In this document: piece by piece, positions 16,717 to 25,139 of the stretch
How the letters are laid out: each line of letters begins with the position of its first letter
Numbering within the stretch: position 1 is the first letter of the stretch
Origin: Burkholderiales bacterium
GTDB taxonomy: Bacteria > Pseudomonadota > Gammaproteobacteria > Burkholderiales > Burkholderiaceae_C
DNA length: 47,006 nt
Direction: 5' to 3'
Assembly (NCBI GenBank): GCA_016195825.1
Contig: JACPYV010000110.1
Location: forward strand, 1 to 47,006
Position numbers and translations under genes: made by a program
Notes under the pieces: generated by a model
Databases searched by the model: none
The model's input: only the letters and a program-made list of their open reading frames with translations
What the model was told of the DNA's origin: nothing

Positions 16717-17430
16717 TCAGGCCGGCAGCGCGTGGGCGCCGGCGTCACCAAGCGCCTCACGCAGCGTGATCAGCGCGCGGCGGATCTGCGATTTGACCGT
16801 GCCCAGCGGCAGGCTGGTCTGGCTGGCGATTTCCTCGTGCGACAGACCGTTGAAGAAGGCCAGCGCGACGAGCTGGCGCGGCTGGGGCTTGAGCAGCAGC
16901 AACGCGCGGTGCAACTGGGCGTGGCCCTGGGCCACGGCCAGTAGCTCGTCACCGGACTCGGCCGCGGGCGCCGACAGCGGCGCGCTCTCCTCGTCCAGCT
17001 CCTCGTGCTGGAAGCGCGACTCGCGGCGGATGGCGTCGATGGCGCGCGAACGGGCCATGCCCAGCAGCCAGGTCAGCGGCCGGCCCCGCTCGGCGTCGAA
17101 GCGCGGCGCCTGGCGCCAGACCTGGAAATAGACCTCCTCGGCCACTTCCTCGGCCAGCTGGCTGCGCCGCACCAGGCGCAGAACCAGGCCATAGACGCGC
17201 GATAGCGTGGCCTCGTACAGCGCCAGCAGTGCGCGCTCGTCATGCTCAACGATGCCGCTGATCCAAGCCTGGAGCTGGGCGTCGTCCAGCGGCACGCAGC
17301 CGGGCTTGGCCGCCACCTCGGCGCAGACCGCCTCGGCATGGGCTTCCACGTCGTGCAGCTCGGCGTCGTCGAACAGCAGCGCGTGGGGAGGCAGCTCGTC
17401 GGCAGCCTCGGGTGAACGCGGGAGGGTCAT
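16717..17430 (-). CDS. ECF-type RNA polymerase sigma factor
   Basis: A 237-residue sigma-70 family protein, longer than a minimal ECF sigma because of an acidic about 50-residue N-terminal extension. Region 2 spans about 58-125: ALLALYEATLSRVYGLVLRL, then VYFQVWRQAPRFDAERG, then PLTWLLGMARSRAIDAIRR. Region 4 has LVALAFFNGLSHEEIASQT, then LGTVKSQIRRALITLRE as the recognition helix. GGAG precedes the ATG. The order is cupin, sigma, bicupin in one transcript with gaps of 22 and 10 bp. It likely drives an envelope, oxidative or metal stress regulon and its own operon; the inducing signal is not visible. Confidence 0.93.
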   Translation of the reverse strand: MTLPRSPEAADELPPHALLFDDAELHDVEAHAEAVCAEVAAKPGCVPLDDAQLQAWISGIVEHDERALLALYEATLSRVYGLVLRLVRRSQLAEEVAEEVYFQVWRQAPRFDAERGRPLTWLLGMARSRAIDAIRRESRFQHEELDEESAPLSAPAAESGDELLAVAQGHAQLHRALLLLKPQPRQLVALAFFNGLSHEEIASQTSLPLGTVKSQIRRALITLREALGDAGAHALPA

Positions 17431-17452
17431 GGGCGTCTCCTCGAACTTGGGG

Positions 17453-17860
17453 CTAGACCAGCAACTGGTCTACGTGCGGCTCGGCGCCGCGCAAAAAGAT
17501 GGTCGCGCCCGTGTCGGTGCTGATGCTGGCGTGCAGGCTGCCGGCGCGGGCCAGGTGGTAGCCCCCGGGGCCCACCTCGATCTGCGTGCCGACCTTGAGC
17601 ACTCCGTCCAGCACGACGCACTCCTCGTCCGCCGGGTGGCGATGGGCTTCGAGGCGGGCGCCGGGCGCAAACCTGAGCAGATAGCTCAGAATGCCCTCGT
17701 TCTCATGCAACACCTTGATCTGCACGCCGTCACCGAAAGGCTGCCAGCCGCCCGCGCCGGGCGGCACGGTCAGGTGGCGGTCTTCGGTGTCGGCAACCCG
17801 CTCCAGCAGGCGCCGGCGTATCGCGCGGGCCTGGGTCGGGGTGGCGGAGGACGAGGTCAT
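17453..17860 (-). CDS. Single-cupin protein, first gene of the sigma operon (ChrR-like)
   Basis: A 135-residue cupin. The sequence reads DRHLTVPPGAGGWQPFGDGVQ then FAPGARLEAHRHPADEECVVLDG, which carries the HxH and Glu ligands, then VGPGGYHLARAGSLHASI with the later His. This is the ChrR cupin-like pattern with a likely bound metal. It lacks the N-terminal zinc anti-sigma domain. As the first gene before the ECF sigma it may sense a small ligand or reactive species. It diverges from the SRPBCC gene across an 85-bp gap that must hold the operon promoter; a good Shine-Dalgarno is not evident. Confidence 0.85.
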   Translation of the reverse strand: MTSSSATPTQARAIRRRLLERVADTEDRHLTVPPGAGGWQPFGDGVQIKVLHENEGILSYLLRFAPGARLEAHRHPADEECVVLDGVLKVGTQIEVGPGGYHLARAGSLHASISTDTGATIFLRGAEPHVDQLLV

Positions 17861-17945
17861 GAGAAGGACTACGCAGGAGACTTATTTCCGGATGCAGCGT
17901 ACTCCCTAGCATCTACCCTGCCCAGCCGGTCGTATCCCATCCAGC

Positions 17946-18428
17946 ATGTCCCAGATCGCCTATTTCGACCTTGTCAGCCATTGGCGTCTGGATGCGCCGG
18001 TGCCACGCGTCTGGCGGGCCATCACCGAAACCGAACACTGGCCGCGCTGGTGGCCGGGGGTCGTCAACGTGAAGCGGCTCAGGAATGGCGACGAGATCGG
18101 CGTCGGCCGGGTGCAGCAGATTCACTTCCGCACCGGCCTGGGCTACCGCCTGCACTTAGAGCTGGAGGTCACCGAGGTCAAGCGCGAGGAGCGGCTGCGC
18201 GCCCGCGCCGGTGGCACGCTGGCCGGAGAAGGCATCTGGCTGATGGAGCAGGCCCCGGCCGATGCGGGTGGGCACACCGACGTGACCTTCGTGTGGCGCG
18301 TGACGCTGCCACCCGGCATCCTGCGCTGGCTGGCGCCGGTGCTGGGGCCGCTGTTCCGCTGGAACCACAAGCGGGTGATGCGGGCGGGAAGGTTGGGGCT
18401 GGAGAGCTACCTGGCGAGGGCGGGCTGA
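17946..18428 (+). CDS. SRPBCC (polyketide cyclase/dehydrase-like) protein
   Basis: A 160-residue START/Bet v 1-fold protein. The opening FDLVSHWRLDAPVPRVWRAI and TEHWPRWWPGVVNVKRL are typical of the SRPBCC lipid-binding fold, followed by the antiparallel strands YRLHLELEVTEVKR and HTDVTFVWRVTL and a long C-terminal helix (NHKRVMRAGRLGLESYLARAG). It probably binds a hydrophobic ligand. The gene is divergent from the cupin-sigma operon, so it is a candidate regulon member. No catalytic residues can be assigned. Confidence 0.85.
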   Translation: MSQIAYFDLVSHWRLDAPVPRVWRAITETEHWPRWWPGVVNVKRLRNGDEIGVGRVQQIHFRTGLGYRLHLELEVTEVKREERLRARAGGTLAGEGIWLMEQAPADAGGHTDVTFVWRVTLPPGILRWLAPVLGPLFRWNHKRVMRAGRLGLESYLARAG

Positions 18429-18485
18429 CCCGGGATCCGGCCCGACCGGCTTGGTGGCATGCTGCACGGCACCCCTGGAGCCCCC

Positions 18486-18887
18486 ATGAAGATCACCGGA
18501 GCCTGCCACTGCGGCGCCATCGCCTTCGCCGCGGACATCGACCCGTCCCGCGTGGTCGTCTGCCACTGCACCGACTGCCAGGTGCTATCTGGCGCGCCCT
18601 TTCGAGCGATCATCCCGACGCCCATCGAGAACTTCTCGCTGCTGCGCGGTGAGCCCAAGAGCTACGTGAAGGTCGCGCAGAGCGGCAACCGGCGGGCGCA
18701 GATGTTCTGCCCGGACTGCGGCACGGCGCTGTGGGGGACGGCACCCGAGAACGCCACGGCGGTGGTGATCCGGCTCGGTTGCGTCGAGCAGCGGGCGCTG
18801 CTCAGGCCCGGTTTCCAGGTCTGGCGGCACTCCGAGCAGCCCTGGATCGGCGAGCTGGGCGACGTGCCGGGATCGCCTCAGCAATAG
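18486..18887 (+). CDS. GFA family zinc protein
   Basis: A 133-residue protein of the glutathione-dependent formaldehyde-activating (GFA) fold. The zinc-binding cysteines are in the right places: ACHCGAI near the start, VVCHCTDCQVLSGAPF, and FCPDCGTALWG. Members form thiol-rich beta folds; most are not formaldehyde enzymes and their substrates are unknown. The ATG at 18486 puts the first Cys at residue 8, as in relatives. It ends 4 bp before the convergent dcd stop codon. A second GFA gene lies at 32093. Confidence 0.9.
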   Translation: MKITGACHCGAIAFAADIDPSRVVVCHCTDCQVLSGAPFRAIIPTPIENFSLLRGEPKSYVKVAQSGNRRAQMFCPDCGTALWGTAPENATAVVIRLGCVEQRALLRPGFQVWRHSEQPWIGELGDVPGSPQQ

Positions 18888-18891
18888 ACGT

Positions 18892-19458
18892 TCAAGCCTT
18901 GGGCAGAGTGACCCCCACCTGCCCCTGGTACTTCCCGCCGCGGTCCTTGTAGCTGACCTCGCAGACCTCGTCGCTCTCGAAGAACAGCACTTGGGCACAG
19001 CCCTCGCCCGCGTAGATCTTGGCCGGCAGCGGCGTGGTGTTGCTGAACTCCAGCGTCACATAGCCCTCCCATTCCGGCTCGAACGGCGTCACGTTGACGA
19101 TGATGCCGCAGCGGGCGTAGGTGCTCTTGCCCAGGCACACGGTCAGCACGTTGCGCGGGATGCGGAAGTACTCGACCGTACGGGCCAGCGCGAAGCTGTT
19201 GGGCGGGATGATGCAGACGTCCTTGTTGACGTCGACGAAGCTGTTTTCGTCGAAGTTCTTCGGGTCCACCACGGTGCTGTGGATGTTGGTGAAGACCTTG
19301 AACTCGGGCGCGCAGCGGATGTCGTAGCCGTAGCTGCTGGTGCCGTAACTGACGATCTTGCGGCCGTCCTGCTCGCGCACCTGGCCGGGCTCGAAGGGCT
19401 CGATCATGCCGTGCTGCTCGCACATGCGGCGGATCCATTTGTCGCTCTTGATGCTCAT
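18892..19458 (-). CDS. dcd: dCTP deaminase
   Basis: A 188-residue enzyme deaminating dCTP to dUTP, supplying the dTMP pathway; cytoplasmic, acting as a homotrimer in known cases. Clear family sequence: [12 protein letters not shown] at the start, [57 protein letters not shown] with the catalytic Glu region, and a C-terminal [13 protein letters not shown]. The ATG has GAGGACGAGAAG upstream. It starts 12 bp after the stop of the peptide-binding protein gene, so it is probably the last gene of the yafS-rnhA run. Confidence 0.98.
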   Translation of the reverse strand: MSIKSDKWIRRMCEQHGMIEPFEPGQVREQDGRKIVSYGTSSYGYDIRCAPEFKVFTNIHSTVVDPKNFDENSFVDVNKDVCIIPPNSFALARTVEYFRIPRNVLTVCLGKSTYARCGIIVNVTPFEPEWEGYVTLEFSNTTPLPAKIYAGEGCAQVLFFESDEVCEVSYKDRGGKYQGQVGVTLPKA

Positions 19459-19470
19459 CTTCTCGTCCTC

Positions 19471-21045
19471 TTAGCGGGGCAGAACCCCATCGAAATACAT
19501 GCCGCCATCCAGGTCCAGCACAAAGCCCTTGACCGCTGCGCGCTCGGGCACGGCCAGGCGGCCGTAGGCGATGGGCGTCCAGGGCAGCTGCTCCATCGCC
19601 AGCCGCTGTGCCTTGGCGTAAAGCAGCTTGCGGTCCTCTTGCTTCAAGGCCTGGCGGGCTTCGGCCAGCAGCTTGTCATAGGCCGGGTTGCACCAGAAGC
19701 TGCCGCTGGCCGCGCCGCAGGCCAGCTGGCCGGCAGTGTTGGCGGGCTCGGGATCGCCCATCCAGCCGCTCAGCGCGGCGTCGTGCTCACCGGCGTCGAT
19801 GCGCCGCAGGTACTCGCCCCACTCGTAGGTGACGATGCGCGCCGTGACGCCTACCTTGGCCCAGTCGGACTGGATCATCTGCGCCATGCGCTGGCCGTTG
19901 GGGTTGTAGGCGCGCACGACGGGCATAGCCCACAGCGTGAGGTTCAGCGGCAGCACGCCGGCCTTCTGCAGCAGTGCGCGGGCCTTGGCTGGGTCGTACG
20001 GCGCGGGCTTGATCGTCGCGTCATGCGCCCAGTTGGCGGCCGGGATGGGGCTGCTGGCCAGCGTGCCCGCGTCGCCGTAGACGGTGCGGACGATAGCGGC
20101 CTTGTCGATGGCCATGTCCAGCGCCTGGCGCACCTCCAGCCTGGCCGTGGCCGGCCGCTGGGTGTTGTAGGCCAGGATGCCCACGTTCATGCCGGGCGCC
20201 GTGGCGAGCTTGATGGCCGGGTCCTTCTTGAGCTCGTCCAGCTCAGCCGGGCCGACCGGCGCAGCGATGTCACACTCGTCACGCTTGAGGCGCTGGGCAC
20301 GCACGCTGGCATCGGTCGTGACGGCGAAAACGAGTTGGTCCGCTCGCGGGCGCTCGTCCTTGCGCCACCAAGTCGGGTGCTTCACATAGCGGATGACGCT
20401 GTCCTGCCGGAAGCTCTTGAACTGGAACGGTCCCGTGCCAACGGGCATCTGCGCGATGCGCTGCGGCGTGCCGGCCTTCAGCAGTTGGGCGCCCAGCTCG
20501 GCGGACTGGATCATCGTGAATGCGAAACTCAACGCCGACAGGAAGGACGCGTCGCGCTCGGCCAGCGTGATGCGCAGTTGGTGATCGCCCAGCTTCTCGA
20601 CCTTGCGTATCAGCTTCTCCCAGCCGAAGGACACGACGTAAGGCGACACGCTGGGTGCCGCCTTGGCGAAGGCACTATCCCGGCTGAGCAGGCGACCGAA
20701 GGTGAAGAGCACGTCGTCAGCATTGAACTCGCGCGTGGGCTTGAAGCCCTCGGCCGTATGCCAGCTCACGCCGCGGCGCAGGTCGAAGGTGTAGGCCAGG
20801 CCGTCGGGGCTGACGCTCCAACTCGTTGCCAGGCCGGGGATGAGTTCGTCCGTGCCACGCCTGACCTCGATGAGGTTGCTGAAGATGGGCAGGTGTGCGA
20901 CGTGGTCGATGCCGCTGTCGGTCATCGCCGGGTCGAAGGTCTTGGGGCTGCCGGCCGTGCAGAAGCGCAGCGTCGTGTCGGCCCGACTCGTCGACAAGGC
21001 CGCCAGCATCGGCAGCGCCAACAGCACAGCGGCGAATCGCCTCAC
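19471..21045 (-). CDS. Peptide/oligopeptide ABC transporter substrate-binding protein (SBP_bac_5)
   Basis: A 524-residue periplasmic binding protein with signal peptide 1-22. SBP family 5 features: TLRFCTAGSPKTFDPAMTD, the LATSWSVSPDGLAYTFDLR motif with WHTAEGFKPTREFNADDV, VGTGPFQFKSF, and a closing PWTPIAYGRLAVPERAAV. DppA-like proteins bind di- or oligopeptides, or sometimes haem or nickel. The start codon is GTG and overlaps the upstream amidohydrolase stop as GTGA, so the two are coupled. No permease or ATPase genes are adjacent: this is an orphan binding protein. Confidence 0.93.
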   Translation of the reverse strand: MRRFAAVLLALPMLAALSTSRADTTLRFCTAGSPKTFDPAMTDSGIDHVAHLPIFSNLIEVRRGTDELIPGLATSWSVSPDGLAYTFDLRRGVSWHTAEGFKPTREFNADDVLFTFGRLLSRDSAFAKAAPSVSPYVVSFGWEKLIRKVEKLGDHQLRITLAERDASFLSALSFAFTMIQSAELGAQLLKAGTPQRIAQMPVGTGPFQFKSFRQDSVIRYVKHPTWWRKDERPRADQLVFAVTTDASVRAQRLKRDECDIAAPVGPAELDELKKDPAIKLATAPGMNVGILAYNTQRPATARLEVRQALDMAIDKAAIVRTVYGDAGTLASSPIPAANWAHDATIKPAPYDPAKARALLQKAGVLPLNLTLWAMPVVRAYNPNGQRMAQMIQSDWAKVGVTARIVTYEWGEYLRRIDAGEHDAALSGWMGDPEPANTAGQLACGAASGSFWCNPAYDKLLAEARQALKQEDRKLLYAKAQRLAMEQLPWTPIAYGRLAVPERAAVKGFVLDLDGGMYFDGVLPR

Positions 21046-23072
21046 TTGGCCACCTCGGCAGCGGGGACGAAGGGCAGGATGCCCATGGACTGGTACAGCG
21101 CGGAGGGCGACAAGGCCCGCGTCTCGTTGTTCGCCCCCTGGATCACCAGCGCCACGCGGCGGATGGCGCGGATGTCAGCCACCGGGTCACCGTCCACCAA
21201 CAGCAGGTCGGCCCGCTTGCCGCGCTCGATGCTGCCGATCTCAGCCAGCCGGTCGCTGTACTTGGCGCCGTTCCAGGTGGCGATCTTGAGCGCCTGCGCG
21301 GCAGGAATGCCCGCCTGCACATACAGCTCCAGCTCGCGCTGCAGCGCGAAACCCGCCGTCGCGTCCGTGCCCGAGACCAGCGGGATGCCGGCCGCATGCA
21401 TTCGGCGCAGCAAGTCGGTCATGACCTTCCAACTCGCACCCCAGCGTTTGGCCTTGGCGTCGTCCAGGTCGACCTCGGCGGACAGGAAGCCGCGCTGCAC
21501 GACCGCCGGCAGGTTGGCGGCCACCATCGCGTAGCTGGGGTTTGGCTGGCCCTGCCGCTGGGTGTACTGGCCTTCGAAGGCGGTCATCGTGGGGTCGACA
21601 ACGGTGCCCCTCTTCTTCAGCAGCGCGATGAAGTCCTGCGTGCGGCGGTCGTTGAGCTTGAGTTCGGCCGCCTTGTCGCCCACCAGGTTAAAGCGCAGCA
21701 GCGTGCGCGTATCGTCGGTTTTGCTGACGAGGAAGTTCAGCGTGACCTGGTTGATGTGGTGCAGCTCGTCGTAGCCCGCCTCGACGGCTTCGCGCGCCGT
21801 CATGAAGGCCGGCACGTGGCCGCCGGTGCGCAGGCCCAGGGACCGCGCATGAGCCACCATGGGCTTGACCCACTCAGGGCGGATGGAGTTGTACAGCTTG
21901 AGCTGGCGGTAGCCGTGGGCGGCATACCAGTCGATGGCGGCCAGCGCATCGGGCAGTTTGTCAGGCACGAAATCGGCCTGCGACGAGAACGGGCTCTTCC
22001 CCTCGATGAAACCATTGGCCGCGATGCGCGGGCCCAGCACGTCGCCACGCTCGATGCGGCCTCGCAGCTCGGCCAGGTCGGCGTTGTTGTTGCCCACGTC
22101 GCGCACCGCTGTCACGCCGGCGGCCAGGTTGAGCAGCAGGTCACCAGGCGTCAGGTGCGAGTGCATATCGACGAAGCCGGGCAGCAGCGTGCGGCCCTTG
22201 CCGCTGATGCGCTGGGCCGGTGCGGCGTTCGTCAGGCTACCCGGCCTGGCGATGAAGGCGATGCGGCCGTCCTGCAGGTAGACGTCGGACGGGCCGCGCA
22301 GCTGGGCTGCCTGCGCGTCGAACCAGCGCACGCCCTCGATGACAGTCAGCCCCGGCAGCGGCTGCGGCAGCTCCTTGGCCAGGCGTTGCAAGTGAGTCAG
22401 CTGGGCGGCCTTCTGCGCGTCGCTGAGGCGGTCCAGTTCGGCCTCGAAGCCTTGTGGCAGCGTGCCGCCCCAGCCCGGATAGACCTGGGCGAACAGCGCG
22501 CGGTTGTCCTCGCGCAGCCATAGGTAGCTGGGCTCCAGGTCCAGGCCGGTGATGGCGTACAGACCGATCTCGAACGGCTGGCCGGGCAGGCCCAGCTTCT
22601 GCACGCGCTCGATGGACAGGCGCCCCACGGGCAGGGCTTCCATGCGCGGTGCCTTGCTGGCCAGCAGGCTCTGGGCCAGCCGTGCGACCCAGGCAGGGCT
22701 GGCCTGCACTGGCAGGTAGACCAGCTCGCGGCCTGCGCCGGCCCGCTCGCCGCTGTCCACCGGCGAGCGCCACACCACCTTGCCATCGGCCTTGCGCTCG
22801 AAGCGTTCGTCGATGCGCGCGCCGTAGGTGGACACGCCCTCAGCGCGGTAACCCAGCCAGGCACCGTCCGGCGCGAACTCCAGCGTCTCCTTCTGGTCCG
22901 GACCACGGCCGTTGTTGCGGTAGCTGAAGTCCACCTCCACTCGGCCGGCGGTCTCGTTGACCTTGAGCAGGCCGCAGGGCGTCTTGACGCACAGCACCGT
23001 GTAGGTCTGGGTCTGCGCCTGTGCGGCGCCGGCCATCAGCAACGCGGCAAGCAGAGTGGACAACAGCTTCAT
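21042..23072 (-). CDS. Exported amidohydrolase (metal-dependent hydrolase)
   Basis: A 676-residue protein with a Sec signal peptide (ends AQAQ). Residues about 20-230 are an N-terminal beta-rich region without a recognised match. The amidohydrolase barrel follows: LPGFVDMHSHLTPGDLLLNL with the HxH pair, AVRDVGNNN, YRQLKLYNSI (the Lys could be the bridging carbamylated residue), TGGHVPAFM, DELHHINQ, and VSGTDA for the final metal Asp, then ATWNGAKYSDRLAEIGSIER and KRADLLLVDGDPV. This is the pattern of exported Xaa-Pro dipeptidase or imidazolonepropionase-like M38 enzymes. GTGA overlap with the binding protein suggests peptide or amino-acid derivative use. Substrate unknown. Confidence 0.88.
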   Translation of the reverse strand: MKLLSTLLAALLMAGAAQAQTQTYTVLCVKTPCGLLKVNETAGRVEVDFSYRNNGRGPDQKETLEFAPDGAWLGYRAEGVSTYGARIDERFERKADGKVVWRSPVDSGERAGAGRELVYLPVQASPAWVARLAQSLLASKAPRMEALPVGRLSIERVQKLGLPGQPFEIGLYAITGLDLEPSYLWLREDNRALFAQVYPGWGGTLPQGFEAELDRLSDAQKAAQLTHLQRLAKELPQPLPGLTVIEGVRWFDAQAAQLRGPSDVYLQDGRIAFIARPGSLTNAAPAQRISGKGRTLLPGFVDMHSHLTPGDLLLNLAAGVTAVRDVGNNNADLAELRGRIERGDVLGPRIAANGFIEGKSPFSSQADFVPDKLPDALAAIDWYAAHGYRQLKLYNSIRPEWVKPMVAHARSLGLRTGGHVPAFMTAREAVEAGYDELHHINQVTLNFLVSKTDDTRTLLRFNLVGDKAAELKLNDRRTQDFIALLKKRGTVVDPTMTAFEGQYTQRQGQPNPSYAMVAANLPAVVQRGFLSAEVDLDDAKAKRWGASWKVMTDLLRRMHAAGIPLVSGTDATAGFALQRELELYVQAGIPAAQALKIATWNGAKYSDRLAEIGSIERGKRADLLLVDGDPVADIRAIRRVALVIQGANNETRALSPSALYQSMGILPFVPAAEVAK

Positions 23073-23106
23073 GGACGATCTCCCAGGGGGCTAGGCTGCG
23101 CGGACT

Positions 23107-23589
23107 TTACTGAGGGACTCGGCCCAGCGACGCCACGCCCTTGTTCGCCAGCATGTCGGCGCGCTCGTTGCCGGGGTCGCCGGCATGGCCCTTGACCCAG
23201 CGCCACTCCACTGCATGCAGCTTGCGCAGCGAGTCCAGCCGCTGCCACAGGTCGGCGTTCTTCACGGGCTTGCCATCGGCCGTCTTCCAGCCACGGCGCT
23301 GCCAGTTGATGATCCATTCGGTAATGCCCTTGCGCACGTACTCGCTGTCCAGATAGACGACCACGTCGCAGCTGCGCTTGAGCGAGGCCAGCGCCTCGAT
23401 GGGCGCGGTCAGCTCCATGCGGTTGTTGGTGGTCTCGCGCTCGCCGCCGAAGAGTTCCTTGTCGTGGCCGCCGCTGGACAGCCAGGCGCCCCAGCCGCCG
23501 GGACCGGGGTTGCCCTTGCAGGCGCCGTCGGTGTAGATCGTGACCTGCGGACGCTTGATGGCCAGCGCAGGCTTGGGTGTTTCAGTCAT
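23107..23589 (-). CDS. rnhA: Ribonuclease HI
   Basis: A 160-residue enzyme degrading the RNA strand of RNA-DNA hybrids. Catalytic residues are intact: Asp in [14 protein letters not shown], Glu in [15 protein letters not shown], Asp in [14 protein letters not shown], and the late His and Asp in [18 protein letters not shown]. The ATG overlaps the yafS stop as ATGA. It retains the order gloB-yafS-rnhA of E. coli, but dnaQ does not follow; the amidohydrolase starts 34 bp beyond. Confidence 0.97.
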   Translation of the reverse strand: MTETPKPALAIKRPQVTIYTDGACKGNPGPGGWGAWLSSGGHDKELFGGERETTNNRMELTAPIEALASLKRSCDVVVYLDSEYVRKGITEWIINWQRRGWKTADGKPVKNADLWQRLDSLRKLHAVEWRWVKGHAGDPGNERADMLANKGVASLGRVPQ

Positions 23590-24329
23590 TTTTTGTTCTG
23601 GTGGTTGTTCAGCGCGACCGCCGGTGCCGTCTTGGCTGCGGTGCGCGAGTTCTTGGCCAGGCCGATCATGCGCATGCCGTGCACGCGCTTGACCGCCTGG
23701 ATGAAATAGGCCGCCCCCAGCACCGGCCACCAGCGCGAGCCGATGCGGTCCACCCACTGCCAGCGCTGCAGCCAAGCCTCGGTGCGCAGGGGCGGCCGGT
23801 AGACGCCGAAGCGCGCCGCCTCGACGTCGAAGGACAGCAGCTTGAGCCAGTCGCGCAGCCGCCAGTAGCCGATGAACTCGCCGGCGCGCGGCAGGTAGGG
23901 CTCGCTGCGCGACCTCAGCCGGCCCAGGTTCTGGCGCAGGCCCCAGGCACTCGCCGGGTTGAGCCCGAAGATGATGAGCCGCCCCTCTGGCCGCAGCACC
24001 CGCTCCACCTCACGCAGCAGCACATGGGCGTCGCAGGCCAGCTCCAGCGCGTGCGGCAGCAGCACAAGGTCCAGGCTGGCGCTGTCGAACGGCAGCGCGT
24101 CGAAATCGCACTGGACGTCGCTGCCGGGGTCCCGGCCGGCCAGCCAACGGTGGGGCATGCGGTTGGTCTGCAGACCGTCCAGTTCGGGCATGCCGAGCTG
24201 CAAGGCGTGAAAGCCGAACAGGTCGGCCACCGCCACATCCACCTGGGCTTGCTCCCAGGCCAGCAGGTGGCGGCCGGGCGGGGTCTGCAGCCAGGCTGCC
24301 AAATCTATAATCGGCGCTTTATCTGTCAT
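23586..24329 (-). CDS. yafS: SAM-dependent methyltransferase, YafS-like
   Basis: A 247-residue protein of the Methyltransf_11 class. Motif I is degenerate. [45 protein letters not shown] gives the acidic loop and the motif II/III region (quoted in part as [18 protein letters not shown]). The C-terminal half is helical with an aromatic [17 protein letters not shown]. The target is unknown. Position is telling: between rnhA and the divergent gloB, as yafS is in E. coli. Its ATG is 12 bp from the putative gloB start, so each promoter overlaps the other gene. Confidence 0.85.
   Translation of the reverse strand: MTDKAPIIDLAAWLQTPPGRHLLAWEQAQVDVAVADLFGFHALQLGMPELDGLQTNRMPHRWLAGRDPGSDVQCDFDALPFDSASLDLVLLPHALELACDAHVLLREVERVLRPEGRLIIFGLNPASAWGLRQNLGRLRSRSEPYLPRAGEFIGYWRLRDWLKLLSFDVEAARFGVYRPPLRTEAWLQRWQWVDRIGSRWWPVLGAAYFIQAVKRVHGMRMIGLAKNSRTAAKTAPAVALNNHQNKK
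24283..24311 (+). promoter_or_regulatory. Probable gloB promoter inside the start of yafS
   Basis: A perfect TATAAT is at 24306-24311, with no good -35 at 17 bp. The predicted transcript would begin near 24318, a short leader before the gloB start. It lies within the yafS coding region on the other strand. Confidence 0.45.
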
Positions 24330-24341
24330 GGGTTGGCGCCA

Positions 24342-24365
24342 TTGACGCTCACGTTGACGCTCACG
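24342..24365 (+). repeat. 12-bp tandem duplication at the gloB start
   Basis: TTGACGCTCACG is present twice with no spacer (24342-24353 and 24354-24365). Each unit carries a TTG that could start gloB. The protein would have Thr-Leu-Thr-Leu-Thr-Leu-Thr repeats here. Confidence 0.9.
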
Positions 24366-25139
24366 CCTCTCCCCGCTTTCGACGACAACTACCTCTGGCT
24401 GCTGGACAACAGCCGCGAGGCCCTGGTCGTCGATCCCGGTGACGCCGCGCCGGTGGCTGCGGCGCTCGACGCCCGGGGCCTGACGCTGGCAGGCATTCTA
24501 TTGACCCATCACCACGCCGATCACGTCGGCGGCGTCGACGCGCTGCGCCCACGGCTGCAAGGCCCCATCTACGCCCCCGCCCACGAGCGCATGCCCGAGC
24601 CGGTGCATCGCGTGCACGGCGGCGACAGCGTCGAGCTGCTGGGCCTGCGCTTCGCCGTCATGGACGTGCCCGGCCACACGGCGGGCCACATCGCCTACTT
24701 CGCGGCCAGCGCCCAGGGCGCCGACCCGCTGCTGTTCTGCGGCGACACTCTGTTCAGCGGAGGCTGCGGGCGCCTGTTTGAAGGCAGCCCGACGCAGATG
24801 CACGCCTCGCTGCAGTCGCTCGCCGCGCTGCCGCCCGAGACGCGCGTTTGCTGCGCGCATGAGTACACGCTGTCCAACCTGCGCTTCGCGCACGAGGTGG
24901 ACCCCGCCAACGCAGCCCTGGCCGACTACACCGCCTGGTGCCAGGCCGAGCGTGCCGCCGGCCGGCCAACGCTGCCCGCCCGCATCGGCACCGAGATTCG
25001 CATCAACCCCTTCTTGCGCTGCACCGAACCCGCGCTGCGCGACGCCGCCCGGCGCCACGCGCCCATCAAACTCCCGACCGCGCCTAGCCCGGTCGACGTC
25101 TTCGCCACGCTGCGCGAATGGAAGAACGGATTCCGATGA
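24342..25139 (+). CDS. gloB: Hydroxyacylglutathione hydrolase (glyoxalase II)
   Basis: About 265 residues. It hydrolyses S-D-lactoylglutathione to D-lactate and glutathione, completing methylglyoxal detoxification. The metallo-beta-lactamase fold has the binuclear metal motif LTHHHADHVGG, later PGHTAGHIAYF, CGDTLFSGGCGR and CAHEYTLSN, with the C-terminal glutathione-binding part RINPFLRC. The start is unusual: no ATG exists in frame between upstream sequence and the conserved PLPAFDDNYLWLL, only TTG codons at 24333, 24342 and 24354, two of them inside a 12-bp tandem duplication. I chose 24342. Its stop overlaps the mltD start (ATGA). Confidence 0.93.
   Translation: MTLTLTLTPLPAFDDNYLWLLDNSREALVVDPGDAAPVAAALDARGLTLAGILLTHHHADHVGGVDALRPRLQGPIYAPAHERMPEPVHRVHGGDSVELLGLRFAVMDVPGHTAGHIAYFAASAQGADPLLFCGDTLFSGGCGRLFEGSPTQMHASLQSLAALPPETRVCCAHEYTLSNLRFAHEVDPANAALADYTAWCQAERAAGRPTLPARIGTEIRINPFLRCTEPALRDAARRHAPIKLPTAPSPVDVFATLREWKNGFR

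Noticed and set aside
17882-17889. GGAAATAA on the minus strand as an ECF -35 element for the cupin-sigma operon
   Set aside because: No matching -10 element stands at a workable spacing before the start codon, so the promoter call would be guesswork.
18991-21534. Plus-strand open frame of 847 codons opposite the peptide-binding protein and dcd
   Set aside because: Its translation is rich in Arg, Gly, Ala, His and Val with no domain motifs, while the minus strand encodes clear known families. Long antisense frames are expected at this GC content.
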